Of a DNA stretch of 64,000 bases, positions 1 through 8,821 are shown one piece after another. Under the pieces are notes generated by a model. The model worked only from the letters and a program-made list of their open reading frames with translations. It was not told where the DNA came from and ran no database searches. Made by a program: the position numbers and the translations under genes. The first letter of the stretch is position 1, and every line of letters begins with the position of its first letter. This DNA is from Micavibrio_C sp965231165 (GTDB lineage Bacteria; Pseudomonadota; Alphaproteobacteria; Micavibrionales; Micavibrionaceae), in the NCBI GenBank assembly GCA_965231165.1, contig OZ246421.1, forward strand, positions 1,178,001 through 1,242,000, given 5' to 3'.

Positions 1-533
1 AGATCGGGCACACAATCCTGTTTCGTTTCACGCGCCAGCCCCTGCGCCAGCAGCGCGGCCTGATTGTAGCGCCGCCGTAGCAAGCGCCAGCGATGTAGCG
101 GCACCGGCACCAACAGTGGCTCGGCGGGCCAAAATTCCGCCCCTGCCCGCATCAGCCACGGCACAAAGGTCTTCACGGCATAGGTTTGGTCGGCATGTTT
201 GAAACCCAGTATCAGTTTACGGCTGGCATCGTCGTAGACCAGCGATGACCGCGCCTGGGCAAAAGGCGGCGGATCGGTCAGGCAATCGGCGCATTTCAGG
301 TGCATTTCTGCTGCCACTTCCCCCGAAACAGCCAGCGGCATACCACAAGCAAAACAGCAGGGATTGGCCACAAAACGCAGGGTCGCCCAGGCCAACGGAG
401 AGATCATGCCCTGCCGCTCTACCGAATCGCCCGTGAGAGGGCAACGGGCGGGTAGCACCCATTCGAGCAAACGGCCTAAAAACAGAATTATAACATATTG
501 ATTTATAATGATATTTTTCCTGTTATTTTTCAT
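1..533 (-). CDS. comF: ComF family phosphoribosyltransferase-like protein (3' end off the window)
   Basis: Reading the minus strand from an ATG at 533 gives an open frame that runs off the left edge. It contains an early LLEWVLPARCP stretch, a CCFACG / CADC zinc-finger-like cysteine set, then SSLVYDD and the LVPVPLHRWRLLRRRYNQA block typical of ComF. The C-terminal PRPP-binding part is outside the window. ComF proteins are linked to DNA uptake in competent bacteria, but the role in alphaproteobacteria is not settled. The first ~20 residues are unusual (Asn/Ile rich), so a TTG start near 470 is an alternative. It is divergent from the methyltransferase genes, a neighbourhood common in alphaproteobacteria. 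Confidence 0.85.
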   Translation of the reverse strand, partial: MKNNRKNIIINQYVIILFLGRLLEWVLPARCPLTGDSVERQGMISPLAWATLRFVANPCCFACGMPLAVSGEVAAEMHLKCADCLTDPPPFAQARSSLVYDDASRKLILGFKHADQTYAVKTFVPWLMRAGAEFWPAEPLLVPVPLHRWRLLRRRYNQAALLAQGLARETKQDCVPD

Positions 534-624
534 ATTTAAATGATTGCGAAACCGGGGCCATATAATGTATAAAGTTTGACAGGGTTTATGCGTTACAAAC
601 CGAAGAATTACCCGGGCAACGAAT

Positions 625-3132
625 ATGGCGCAAGCAAAAGTCAGCAAGCTGAGAGACGGACACCGCAAGGCCATCGGCATTGAGGAAGAATCTGCCGCGC
701 CGAAGGCTGTTTCCCGCGAACTCGAAAAATACTATCAGCGCCATGAACATCTGAAAGACGTCCCGCCCAGCATTATCCGCAAAGCCTGGTTTACCATGGC
801 GCACCTGCTGCTGCATCCCGGCGCACGTGTTGTTGATATGGGGTCTAATGACGGGGCGGTTACCTATGCGATGGCGGCCCTGAACCCCGAGATTCATTTC
901 ACCGGGATTGATTTCGACAAAAAGAAAATCGCCAAGGCCAAATCGACATGGAAGCTGGGCAACCTTGATTTCCAGCATGGCGATATCACGCTGGGTGCCG
1001 GGTTCAAGGAACAATCGGTCGATGCGATCATCAATTCCTTTATCCTCCACGAACTCTATTCCAATTCCCGCTACAATGACCGCCCGGTTATCAGTACGCT
1101 CGAAAAACAATTCGGCCTGTTGAAAAATGAAGGCCTGATGCTGATCCGCGATTATGCCCTGCCCCAGCGTGGTGAATATGTGCTGCTGGAAATGCCCGAC
1201 GCCTCCAGCCGCGGCAAGGAAATCGGCCAGCTTTCCGAAACCGATCTGCTGGTATGGTATTCCGAACATGCGCGTCCGAAGGACGACCCCGGTTGCCATG
1301 GGTTCTTCCTTGAAGAGCTGCCGCCGCGTTTCCCGCAGACACGTCTGTTCCGCCTGCCCTACAAATGGGCTTATGAATTCATTACGCGCAAGGATGACCG
1401 TTCGACGTTCGAAACCAACCTGCACAAGGAATATGCGTTCTTTACCGAGCATGATTACCGCCGGAATTTAAGCGCTATGGGCGCGCGCCTGCTCTACAGC
1501 TCGCCGCACTGGGACGAGAAAATCGTCCGCGAGCGTTTCGATGGCCGTTTCCGCCTGTATAACGACGACGGCACTCCGCTAGGTTCGCCGCCGACCAGCT
1601 TTATCGCTGTCGCACAAAAAATGAGTGACCGCCGTTCACTGCGCCTGCAGGAGCGCCGACCGTCACCGAAAACGGCACAGGGCAGTCTACGCATCAGCGC
1701 CATGCGCAACGATGTCACTGGCAAAATCGTTGACGTGGTCAGCCGCGATGCCGACCTGATGGACGTCATTCCCTATCGCGTCACAGAAAGCGGCATTCTG
1801 ACGATTTTTGTGCATGAAGGCCTGCCACGTGGCATCGTCAACGCCGTGCCGCGCAATGGCCGCAACCTCGACCAGAAAATGTGGTCGGGCCACATGACCG
1901 AAGCGATCTGCCTGCCCGGGCAGCTGGTGCGCGATGTGCCCAAAGATGATCATAAAAAGACGGTGCTGTTTGCGCGCGATCACCTCGGCCTGAAACCCGC
2001 CTCTGCCGCGACGATGGAAGAAGGCCCGATTTTCTATCCGGCGCCCCAATATATCGACGAGCGTTTTGAAACGCGTTACCTACGCGTAGAAAACCGCGAA
2101 GGCGGCGTATTTGACGCCAAATACGAGGACGAGGCCTATAAGGGCTTTTCCTCCAAAGGCCGCATTCGCGAGGTCAACGCGCAAAGCGTTCTGGATGCGA
2201 TTTCCGTCGGCTTGATCCCCAATGCCCGCTTGGAACAGCAAATCATCATGCTGTTCAGCCGTTTGGGCATGAAGGCTGAAAGCTGGAACGAATGCCCGCT
2301 GATTTTGACCGAAGAAGACCCGGACAGGAACGCCGATTTGAAAGATGCCGTCCTGCGAAAAACCGCCAAGGACACGCGCTTCAAGAAGATCAAGGGCACA
2401 ACCGGCCATCTGCGTACTATCCAGTCGGTATTCGTTGACGAAGGACTGGTTGAAGGCGGCGTCGCGGGTTTGGCATCGCGCGATCTGGAATTCGTGATCT
2501 CCGATGAAAGCACCATCAACAAGGCCGTCATCCTGCCGCTGACAAAAAGTCATTCTGGCGAAGTCATGGCAGGATTTGCGATGGAACACCTGCCCATTCC
2601 GCAGCGTTATAGCGGCAACGGGCTGACGATGACCGCGCCCTCTCTCGACTTGCCACGCGAGATCACTAACATTGAAATGGCGCGCCGTTTTATCGCTGAA
2701 AAATTCGAAGTGCCGGTTGAAAATGTCGCCCGCATGGGTGAGAGCTTTTTCTGCCATAACGGCGTCACGCCGCAGCGCATTTTCCCATTCGCGCTGACAG
2801 GCGTAGCGCGCGGTGTCACTTCACCGCTTTACGGCATGATTGAATATTCCCCGCTGTCGAAATTGTGTGATTTGCTTTGGTATGATTGCGACCTGCCATT
2901 CATGGTGATGGTCGCCCGCACCTATGCCCGTCTGGGTGCCAACAGTGAGCACAGCGTCAAGCGTGATTTCGCGATCAAGATGAGTCCCGATCAAGTTAAA
3001 CCGATGAGCCTTCAAGGGGAAGACATGCGCGGTATCGGTCATGCAACGCGCAATGATGACAACAAACAAGCTGATAAATCCAGCGAAAAGCCCAGCGACC
3101 CCGAAGGCAAGAAACGTCTGGATCCCCAGTAA
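625..3132 (+). CDS. SAM-dependent methyltransferase fused to NUDIX-like domains
   Basis: 835 residues. The N-terminal part (about 50-250) is a class I SAM methyltransferase fold: motif I is VVDMGSNDGAVTYA, followed by FTGID and DAIINSFILHEL. The remainder shows two regions resembling NUDIX hydrolases. One (about 390-540) carries YPAPQYIDERFETRYL followed by a REVNAQSVLDAI stretch like the C-terminal part of ADP-ribose pyrophosphatases. The second (about 660-720) carries ARRFIAEKFEVP and CHNGVTPQRIFPFAL. Neither has an intact Nudix box (GX5EX7REUXEEXGU), so hydrolase activity is doubtful. The substrate is unknown. Its stop overlaps the next methyltransferase start (TAATG), so the two are probably co-translated. 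The C-terminal ~40 residues are charged and probably disordered. Confidence 0.75.
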   Translation: MAQAKVSKLRDGHRKAIGIEEESAAPKAVSRELEKYYQRHEHLKDVPPSIIRKAWFTMAHLLLHPGARVVDMGSNDGAVTYAMAALNPEIHFTGIDFDKKKIAKAKSTWKLGNLDFQHGDITLGAGFKEQSVDAIINSFILHELYSNSRYNDRPVISTLEKQFGLLKNEGLMLIRDYALPQRGEYVLLEMPDASSRGKEIGQLSETDLLVWYSEHARPKDDPGCHGFFLEELPPRFPQTRLFRLPYKWAYEFITRKDDRSTFETNLHKEYAFFTEHDYRRNLSAMGARLLYSSPHWDEKIVRERFDGRFRLYNDDGTPLGSPPTSFIAVAQKMSDRRSLRLQERRPSPKTAQGSLRISAMRNDVTGKIVDVVSRDADLMDVIPYRVTESGILTIFVHEGLPRGIVNAVPRNGRNLDQKMWSGHMTEAICLPGQLVRDVPKDDHKKTVLFARDHLGLKPASAATMEEGPIFYPAPQYIDERFETRYLRVENREGGVFDAKYEDEAYKGFSSKGRIREVNAQSVLDAISVGLIPNARLEQQIIMLFSRLGMKAESWNECPLILTEEDPDRNADLKDAVLRKTAKDTRFKKIKGTTGHLRTIQSVFVDEGLVEGGVAGLASRDLEFVISDESTINKAVILPLTKSHSGEVMAGFAMEHLPIPQRYSGNGLTMTAPSLDLPREITNIEMARRFIAEKFEVPVENVARMGESFFCHNGVTPQRIFPFALTGVARGVTSPLYGMIEYSPLSKLCDLLWYDCDLPFMVMVARTYARLGANSEHSVKRDFAIKMSPDQVKPMSLQGEDMRGIGHATRNDDNKQADKSSEKPSDPEGKKRLDPQ

Positions 3133-4025
3133 TGACGACGCACCCCCTTATCTTCGACCGCCATCAGGTGCGCCGGATGCAGACACGCGCTGCGGCGCGC
3201 ATGGCGGATCATAATTTTCTGATCGACTGGAACATGCGCCACCTGATTGAACGGCTGGCCGATATCAAACGGACATACCCTGTGGCACTGTTGATCGGGG
3301 GGCGCGTTTCACCGGCGCTGATTGAAGAACTGAAGGCCGCCGGGCAAATTGAAACACTGATCGTGGCCGATATGTCGCCTGTTTTTACGCCCGATGTTTG
3401 TCTGGATGAAGAGCATCTGCCGTTTGCCGCCGCTACGTTCGATCTGATCATCAGCCCCTTCTCACTGCATCATGTCAATGACGTGCCGGGTGCGCTGATC
3501 CAGATGCGCCGGGCACTGAAACCGGACGGCCTGATGCTGGCGGCGTTTCCCGGCGGTGAAAGCCTGATTGAACTGCGTCAATCCTTTATGAAGACTGAAA
3601 TTGAGCATCGTCAGGGTGCGCGCATGCGCGTTCATCCTTTCATCGAAAAGCAACAAGCTGCAGGCTTACTGCAGCGGGGCGGCTATGCGCTGCCGGTCGT
3701 GGATTCAGAACGCGTGGTGGTCACCTATGACAACGCTTTCCGGCTGATGCAGGATTTACGCTATATGGGTGAAAGCAATAGCCTGCATATGCGCGACCGT
3801 TCCCTGACGGGCAAGCACCTGATGATGGAAATGGCCAAGACCTATCAGGCTGATTTTTGCGAGCCTGACGGGCGCATCCGCGCTACGTTTGAAATGATTT
3901 TCCTCTCGGGCTGGGCGCCGCACGAAAGCCAGCAGCAACCGCTACGCCCCGGAAGCGCACAAAGCCGCCTGGCGGCGGCTTTGGGAACTGAGGAAATAAG
4001 CGCTGGCGAGATCGCCGGGGGCTAA
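3132..4025 (+). CDS. Methyltransferase-domain protein, NDUFAF5/BioC-like
   Basis: 297 residues; starts with the A of the preceding TAA. A class I methyltransferase core is visible: the glycine-rich loop is replaced by LLIGGRVSP, followed by DMSP, EEHLPFAAATFDLIISPFSLHHVNDVPGAL split by family-typical residues, and LKPDGLMLAAFPGG. The N-terminal IFDRHQVRRMQTRAAARM and the overall layout resemble the alphaproteobacterial/mitochondrial NDUFAF5-like family, which acts in complex I assembly in mitochondria. That function is inferred here. Adjacency to comF is a common alphaproteobacterial arrangement. The C-terminal ~30 residues are low complexity. Confidence 0.8.
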   Translation: MTTHPLIFDRHQVRRMQTRAAARMADHNFLIDWNMRHLIERLADIKRTYPVALLIGGRVSPALIEELKAAGQIETLIVADMSPVFTPDVCLDEEHLPFAAATFDLIISPFSLHHVNDVPGALIQMRRALKPDGLMLAAFPGGESLIELRQSFMKTEIEHRQGARMRVHPFIEKQQAAGLLQRGGYALPVVDSERVVVTYDNAFRLMQDLRYMGESNSLHMRDRSLTGKHLMMEMAKTYQADFCEPDGRIRATFEMIFLSGWAPHESQQQPLRPGSAQSRLAAALGTEEISAGEIAGG

Positions 4026-4030
4026 TAATA

Positions 4031-4456
4031 TTATTCGTTGCCACCGCTTTCGCGCGGGCCACCACCTGATGAACGATGACCACCACCGGGACGTCCGCCC
4101 GAACGGTGACCGCCGGAACGACGCGGACCGCGATCATGTCCGCCACCGCCGCCGCCATGGCTGCCTTCATCATTGCCGCCACCGCGATTGCCGATATCAT
4201 CGTTGGCATTGCCGAAATCTTCGTCCTGCTTGCGGGCGGAGCGGTGTGTCGGGGTCGGCATCGGGCGATTGCCGCCAGCCATGCGCTCTTCACGGATCAT
4301 ATCAATCTCAAGGGCCGCTGTCGCACGGCGCAGTTCATGCAGTGACTCGTTCAAAGACTCGCGCGCAGGCTGGTCTTTCTTGTCGGTTTGCCAGGCTTCG
4401 TAGCTTTTTATGCATTTCTCTGCCGCATCGTGCAGTCTTTTACCTACTTCATCCAT
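4031..4456 (-). CDS. Small protein with Gly/His/Arg-rich disordered tail
   Basis: 141 residues. The first ~60 are predicted helical (MDEVGKRLHDAAEKCIKSYEAW, then a region rich in Leu/Glu/Arg). Residues ~65-141 are a low-complexity tail of Gly, Ser, His, Arg and Asn with several GG-H-RSGG repeats. I do not recognise a named family. The tail resembles RNA- or nucleic-acid-binding RGG-like tails, but that is inference. It is convergent with the methyltransferase gene (5 bp apart) and lies just downstream of guaC on the same strand. Confidence 0.6.
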   Translation of the reverse strand: MDEVGKRLHDAAEKCIKSYEAWQTDKKDQPARESLNESLHELRRATAALEIDMIREERMAGGNRPMPTPTHRSARKQDEDFGNANDDIGNRGGGNDEGSHGGGGGGHDRGPRRSGGHRSGGRPGGGHRSSGGGPRESGGNE

Positions 4457-4504
4457 AGCCTGACTCCTTTTTGTTTCAGATCGCTAGATTACGTGAACGG
4501 CAGC

Positions 4505-5560
4505 TTACTCGCTACCGAAAATATTGTTGAGTTGTTGCGTCACACGAATAAAGGTCGTGCGTTTTGACAATTCCTTAAGACGACGCGCACCGACATAGGT
4601 GCAGGCCGAACGAATGCCGCCCAGAATGGCCGTGACAGTATCCGTAACATCGCCGCGATAAGCGACGCGCACGGTTTTACCTTCGCTGGCGCGATATTCA
4701 GCTACGCCGCCGGAATGTTTATGCATCGCGGTATCGCTGCTCATGCCGTAGAACTGCACGAATTTCTTGCCGCCTTCTTCAATCACTTCGCCTTCGCACT
4801 GGTCATGCCCGGCGAGCATGCCGCCCAGCATCACGAAATCAGCGCCCGCACCAAAGGCCTTGGCGAGATCACCCGGCACGGTGCAACCACCGTCTGCGCA
4901 CACCAGACCACCCAAGCCATGGGCGGCATCGGCGCAATCGATGATGGCGGAGAGTTGCGGATAACCCACACCCGTCATTTTACGGGTGGTGCAAACGCTG
5001 CCCGGGCCGATACCGACCTTGACCACGTCCGCGCCGGAGAGAATCAGTTCTTCGGCCATTTCGCCGGTAACGACGTTACCGGCCATGATGGTGATATCGG
5101 GACATTTATCGCGTATCTTCTTGACGAAGGTCACGAACGGTTCGCTATAACCGTTGGCCACATCGATGCAAAGTTTATCGATGCCTTTGCCGGTCTTCTG
5201 AATTTTATGCTTCAGGAACGCTTCTAGTTTTTCCTCGTCCTTTTCCATGACGCCGATGCTGTACCAGACATTGGCGTTGCCTTCGTTCTCATAGAACGCG
5301 ATCAACTTTTCGATCGGATAATGTTTATGCAGCGCGGCGGTCATGCCGTGGCCCATCTTGCCGAAAGTGCTGGCCATGGCCATGGTGCCGACGCCATCCA
5401 TATTGGCGGCGATGATCGGCACGCCGTGATAATTCTGCTTGCTCCACTTGAATTCGTAGTTGCGGCTGATATCCACCTCGCGGCGGCTGGCCAGCGTCGA
5501 ACGCTTCGGGCGGATCAGGACGTCTTTGAAATCCAGTTTGATATCTTCTTCAATACGCAT
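4505..5560 (-). CDS. guaC: GMP reductase
   Basis: 351 residues, the usual length. It converts GMP to IMP with NADPH in purine salvage. The IMPDH/GMPR barrel is clear from the start (DFKDVLIRPKRSTLASR), with NMDGVGTMAMA, MAGNVVTGEMAEELI and the catalytic loop GPGSVCTTR with the nucleophilic Cys at 190. No CBS domains are present, which separates it from IMP dehydrogenase. The C-terminal GGIRSACTYVGARRLKEL block is typical of GuaC. It is a single gene with DUF1192 immediately upstream on the same strand. Confidence 0.96.
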   Translation of the reverse strand: MRIEEDIKLDFKDVLIRPKRSTLASRREVDISRNYEFKWSKQNYHGVPIIAANMDGVGTMAMASTFGKMGHGMTAALHKHYPIEKLIAFYENEGNANVWYSIGVMEKDEEKLEAFLKHKIQKTGKGIDKLCIDVANGYSEPFVTFVKKIRDKCPDITIMAGNVVTGEMAEELILSGADVVKVGIGPGSVCTTRKMTGVGYPQLSAIIDCADAAHGLGGLVCADGGCTVPGDLAKAFGAGADFVMLGGMLAGHDQCEGEVIEEGGKKFVQFYGMSSDTAMHKHSGGVAEYRASEGKTVRVAYRGDVTDTVTAILGGIRSACTYVGARRLKELSKRTTFIRVTQQLNNIFGSE

Positions 5561-5566
5561 AGTTTC

Positions 5567-5752
5567 TCACGATTTAAAAAGTGACGAGGCAGCATTCATG
5601 TGTTTCTGCTTCTTGGTGATTTCGCTTTCAACGCGGATGATTTCATCCTTCAATTCCCCGATATAGTCGTGCAGTTCCTCGACCGACATGGCGTCGAGAT
5701 TGCGGGGCTTCGGTTTCTTTGTACGGGGATCCAGATCGTCGTCTCTGAACAT
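5567..5752 (-). CDS. DUF1192 family small protein
   Basis: About 61 residues from the ATG at 5752; a TTG at 5791 would add 13 residues and overlap the divergent gene. The MFRDDDLDPRTKKPKPRNLD start, the LDAMSVEELHDYI core and a C-terminal coiled-coil-like helix (about residues 27-55) match the alphaproteobacterial DUF1192 family. Its function is unknown. It is divergent from a quinone oxidoreductase, a pairing repeatedly seen in this class, and followed by guaC 6 bp downstream. Confidence 0.8.
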   Translation of the reverse strand: MFRDDDLDPRTKKPKPRNLDAMSVEELHDYIGELKDEIIRVESEITKKQKHMNAASSLFKS

Positions 5753-5811
5753 GACTTTTTTCTTGGGTTTTCCTATTGTACTGGCTGTCAAAAGCCCCCA
5801 AGATTACGCAC

Positions 5812-6777
5812 ATGACCCAGCAAACGCAACAAATGATGCAGGCGGTGCGTATCCGGGAATTCGGTGCGCCGGAAGCCCTTGAAATTAAAGGAATTCCTAT
5901 GCCTGTAGCAGGCCCGGATGAAGTGTTGATCCGCGTCCATGCGGCGGGGGTTAACCGCCCCGACCTGTTGCAAAGAATAGGGAAATACCCACCCCCGCCC
6001 GGCATCAGTGATACGCCGGGACTGGAAGTGGCGGGCGAAATTGTCGGCACAGGCGAAAAAATCTGCGCCCTAATCGCCGGTGGCGGTTATGCCGAATACG
6101 TAGTGGCGCCGAAAGGCCAGTGCCTGCCCGTCCCCGCAGGATTGTCAATGATTGAGGCCGCTGCGCTACCTGAAACCGTTTTCACAGTCTGGAATAACGT
6201 GTTTGTACGCGGCGCCTTGAAACCCAGCGAAACATTGCTGGTGCATGGCGGCGGGTCCGGCATCGGCACCACAGCGATCCAGATGGCAAAGGCGCACGGT
6301 GCCAAAGTGATTGTGACAGCCGGATCGGATGATAAATGCACCGCATGTCTCAAACTGGGCGCGGACCAGGCAGTGAATTACAAAACACAGGATTTCAGCG
6401 AAATACTATCCGACATTGATGTGGTGCTGGATATGGTGGGCGGCGATTACGTGCCGAAAAACCTGAAGGTGCTACGTGATGGCGGACGGCATGTCAGTAT
6501 CGCGGCGATGAACGGATCAAAAGCCGAAATCGATATACGCACAGTCATGCAAAAACGGCTGGTGTTGACAGGCTCAACCCTGCGCAACCGTTCCGTTGCT
6601 GAAAAAACTGAACTGGCGCAAGGCATCCATAAAACCGTCTGGCCATGGATAGAAGCAGGTAAAGTCAAACCCGCGATCTATAAAACCTTTCCCCTTGCCG
6701 ATGCAGCAAAAGCGCACGAAGCACTGGAAAAAGGCGATCATTTCGGGAAGATTGTGCTGATCAATACAAACAAATAA
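5812..6777 (+). CDS. NAD(P)H:quinone oxidoreductase (PIG3/zeta-crystallin type MDR)
   Basis: About 321 residues from the ATG at 5812; an in-frame TTG at 5776 would lie within the divergent gene. A zinc-free medium-chain dehydrogenase: HAAGVNRPDLLQRIGKYPPPPG is the family signature (in part), followed by the nucleotide-binding motif LLVHGGGSGIGTTAIQMAK, TAGSDDKC and the late GDHFGKIVL. PIG3-like enzymes reduce quinones with NADPH in the cytosol. Zinc-ligand cysteines of classical ADHs are absent. The MMQAVRIREFG stretch shortly after the start could be the true N-terminus. Confidence 0.9.
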   Translation: MTQQTQQMMQAVRIREFGAPEALEIKGIPMPVAGPDEVLIRVHAAGVNRPDLLQRIGKYPPPPGISDTPGLEVAGEIVGTGEKICALIAGGGYAEYVVAPKGQCLPVPAGLSMIEAAALPETVFTVWNNVFVRGALKPSETLLVHGGGSGIGTTAIQMAKAHGAKVIVTAGSDDKCTACLKLGADQAVNYKTQDFSEILSDIDVVLDMVGGDYVPKNLKVLRDGGRHVSIAAMNGSKAEIDIRTVMQKRLVLTGSTLRNRSVAEKTELAQGIHKTVWPWIEAGKVKPAIYKTFPLADAAKAHEALEKGDHFGKIVLINTNK

Positions 6778-6779
6778 AT

Positions 6780-7484
6780 CTAACGACCTCCCATAAGTTC
6801 ACACCGAAGACCTACATGCATTCCCGATAGGTTATGCGCAGTTTTTTCTAGATTTTCGAGTACTTCAGCTAAAGTATCTTCATGATACTTAAAAGCAGAA
6901 TGAACCTCATCATCTGCATTTGCCAATAATAACATTTTTATGGGCTTTTCTGCTGCCATATCCACATCAAATTTGTTAAGGTCAATCTCTTGCCAAGTAG
7001 ATTTTTTTGGCTTTGGATGACTTCCTGATATATTTGGATAACGAAAAAAAGTGCTGGTTCTATCCAGTTCATCTATCGTCGCAATCGCTTCGTCTAATCC
7101 ATCGGGGATGTCCTCCCAATTTGTCATGCATCTAGTTTCTAACTCCTTTGCATGATCGCAAATGAGATTTTTTAAATAGAGCCATAAGGCATCAACGCTA
7201 TGCGTTTTATAGATAGGGCACCACCTTGATTTTATTTTTACGTAACCAGCACCCTCGTAAGGATATTCCCCATACGGGATTTTTAATCCACGATGTAAAA
7301 TTACAATGGCTGATTTTAAATAGAGCTCAATCGCATGTCTAAATAAGAAGCAGCGTGCAAGACGAAAGCTCTGTTCTTGATTAGGGATCTGCCCCATAAC
7401 CTTACCTGATTCCTCAAACTCATCACCCATAGCACCAAGGCCATCATCGCAATGATGTTCGTGGGGTAAAAGCATATAAAGCAC
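6780..7484 (-). CDS. Orphan protein in an AT-rich island, possible HEPN-like helix
   Basis: 234 residues from a GTG; an ATG lies 9 nt further in. I recognise no family with confidence. The segment FRLARCFLFRHAIELYLKSAIV (residues ~40-60) looks like the helix of HEPN-type proteins, including an R-x5-H spacing, but the rest does not confirm it. Codon use and base composition are clearly more AT-rich than the neighbours, including a downstream-free 3' end 2 bp from the quinone oxidoreductase stop. It is flanked on the 5' side by ~270 bp of AT-rich non-coding DNA. A laterally acquired accessory gene is likely. Confidence 0.55.
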   Translation of the reverse strand: MLYMLLPHEHHCDDGLGAMGDEFEESGKVMGQIPNQEQSFRLARCFLFRHAIELYLKSAIVILHRGLKIPYGEYPYEGAGYVKIKSRWCPIYKTHSVDALWLYLKNLICDHAKELETRCMTNWEDIPDGLDEAIATIDELDRTSTFFRYPNISGSHPKPKKSTWQEIDLNKFDVDMAAEKPIKMLLLANADDEVHSAFKYHEDTLAEVLENLEKTAHNLSGMHVGLRCELMGGR

Positions 7485-7761
7485 TTAACAATCCTTCGCT
7501 TAAAAATGACCTAGTTGCCAAAATGGCGTCTATTTGAATGCAACATTACCCCTAATAAAAACATAGCTTCTACAGATTATCCTAATTACCAAGTTATACA
7601 ATTTTATTATGTAAATAAATTTAAAGCTAGCAGTTTGGGGCAACCCGCCTTATATTCCTGTTATTCCCGACATTACAATACGTCGAGACATGGCCTCTGA
7701 AACAGCGGGCCGGACGCGAAAAAGTTTTACCTTTTAAAAGGTCACATAAGGAGAGTTTGAA
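7485..7761. other. AT-rich intergenic stretch upstream of trcR
   Basis: About 277 bp separating the AT-rich orphan gene from trcR. It holds a 61-codon open frame (7515-7700) without a ribosome site or recognisable sequence, which I do not consider a gene. The trcR ribosome site AAGGAG lies at its right end. No tRNA or clear repeat is seen. Confidence 0.5.
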
Positions 7762-8445
7762 ATGGCTACAAAGATCCCCGTTGCCGGGCTGCTGATGCCC
7801 AAGGCCACCGCTGTATGGCTGGTGGAAAATACCCCGATGACATTCGAGCAGATTGCCGATTTTACCGGTCTGCACCCGATTGAAGTACAGGCGCTGGCTG
7901 ACGAAGAAGTGGGCCGCGGCATTGTGGGTCGTAACCCGGTCGAACACAGCGAAGTAACGCAGTATGAACTGGACAAGGCGATTGATTCCGCCCTGAACGG
8001 CGATGCCAGCTATCGCATGAATATGGCGAAGAGCGATCTGCCGACGGTCAAAGTTCGCGCCAAAGGCCCGCGCTATACACCCGTGACCAAGCGTCAGGAC
8101 AAACCGGATGCGATTGCTTATATCCTGAAGCATCACCCGGAAATTTCCGATGCGCAGATCTGCAAACTGGTGGGCACGACAAAACCGACCATCCAGTCGA
8201 TCCGCGACCGCGAACACCCGAACATGACCAACATCAAGGCACGTCACCCGGTCGATTGCGGCCTGTGCACCTATTCCGATCTCGACGCCGCTTCCCGCAA
8301 AGGCCTGAAGGCACAGGGGAAGACACCGGAAGAAATCACGGCACATAAAGAAAAAGTGCTGCAAAGCCAGCAACTGCCGGAAGAAGAACCGAAACAATCA
8401 ACCGGCTTCGATTTCAGCAACTTCCTGAAAAGCTCAAGCAACTAA
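7762..8445 (+). CDS. trcR: Cell-cycle transcriptional regulator TrcR (DUF1013)
   Basis: 227 residues, with AAGGAG 9 nt before the ATG. The start MATKIPVAGLLMPKATAVWLV (in part), the QIADFTGLHPIEVQALAD helix-turn-helix-like stretch, the second HTH-like block ISDAQICKLVGTTKPTIQSIRDR and the CGLC motif (about residues 170-176) are diagnostic of DUF1013/TrcR. This family is nearly universal in alphaproteobacteria and is described as a cell-cycle regulator associated with RNA polymerase. The C-terminal FDFSNFLKSS is also conserved. It is monocistronic with a strong terminator behind it. Confidence 0.92.
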   Translation: MATKIPVAGLLMPKATAVWLVENTPMTFEQIADFTGLHPIEVQALADEEVGRGIVGRNPVEHSEVTQYELDKAIDSALNGDASYRMNMAKSDLPTVKVRAKGPRYTPVTKRQDKPDAIAYILKHHPEISDAQICKLVGTTKPTIQSIRDREHPNMTNIKARHPVDCGLCTYSDLDAASRKGLKAQGKTPEEITAHKEKVLQSQQLPEEEPKQSTGFDFSNFLKSSSN

Positions 8446-8462
8446 TTTCCATCTGATAAAAC

Positions 8463-8493
8463 AAAACGCGGCGCCCATGGTGCCGCGTTTTTT
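8463..8493 (+). terminator. Rho-independent terminator of trcR
   Basis: Stem AAAACGCGGC / GCCGCGTTTT with a 9-nt loop, followed by a T run. It lies 18 bp after the trcR stop and is convergent with the YdcH gene. Confidence 0.9.
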
Positions 8494-8512
8494 CTTGGGT
8501 AAGAGAGCGCCG

Positions 8513-8695
8513 TTAACCGGTCGCCTCCTGCTCAATTTCCTCTTTGATACGTAATTTCTCCAGTTTCAATCTTTTCAATGCCACTTCGCTGGCCGAGGGA
8601 TGTTTCATTTCGTTTTCAAGTTGAGCCGAAAGGGCTGCATGACGATTTTTAAGAGCTTCCAGACGTCCCCTGACGTTTCCACGCATTGTCGGCAT
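8513..8695 (-). CDS. YdcH/DUF465 family small coiled-coil protein
   Basis: 60 residues from the ATG at 8695, which sits 9 nt after AAGGAG; a TTG two codons earlier is less well spaced. The layout RLEALKNRHAALSAQLENEM, HPSASEVALKRLKLEKLRIK, EEIE matches alphaproteobacterial YdcH-like proteins, short helical-hairpin proteins of unknown function. A perfect CtrA-type box lies about 130 bp upstream. Confidence 0.8.
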   Translation of the reverse strand: MPTMRGNVRGRLEALKNRHAALSAQLENEMKHPSASEVALKRLKLEKLRIKEEIEQEATG

Positions 8696-8821
8696 ATTCA
8701 AAATCTCCTTCTGTTCTTCACGTATGCGAAACCAAACGGGCAGCCCGAAGCACCGGTTCCCCGGCGCTGTAAAACAAATATTTTGTTAGCTACCCATTAG
8801 ATCAGAATGTCACGGGATGCG

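Noticed and set aside
586..1452. 288-codon minus-strand open frame opposite the methyltransferase/NUDIX-like gene
   Set aside because: Shadow of a real plus-strand gene caused by codon composition; no family motif or ribosome site.
7515..7700. 61-codon plus-strand frame in AT-rich DNA
   Set aside because: No ribosome site, no recognisable sequence; AT-rich DNA gives few codons by chance.
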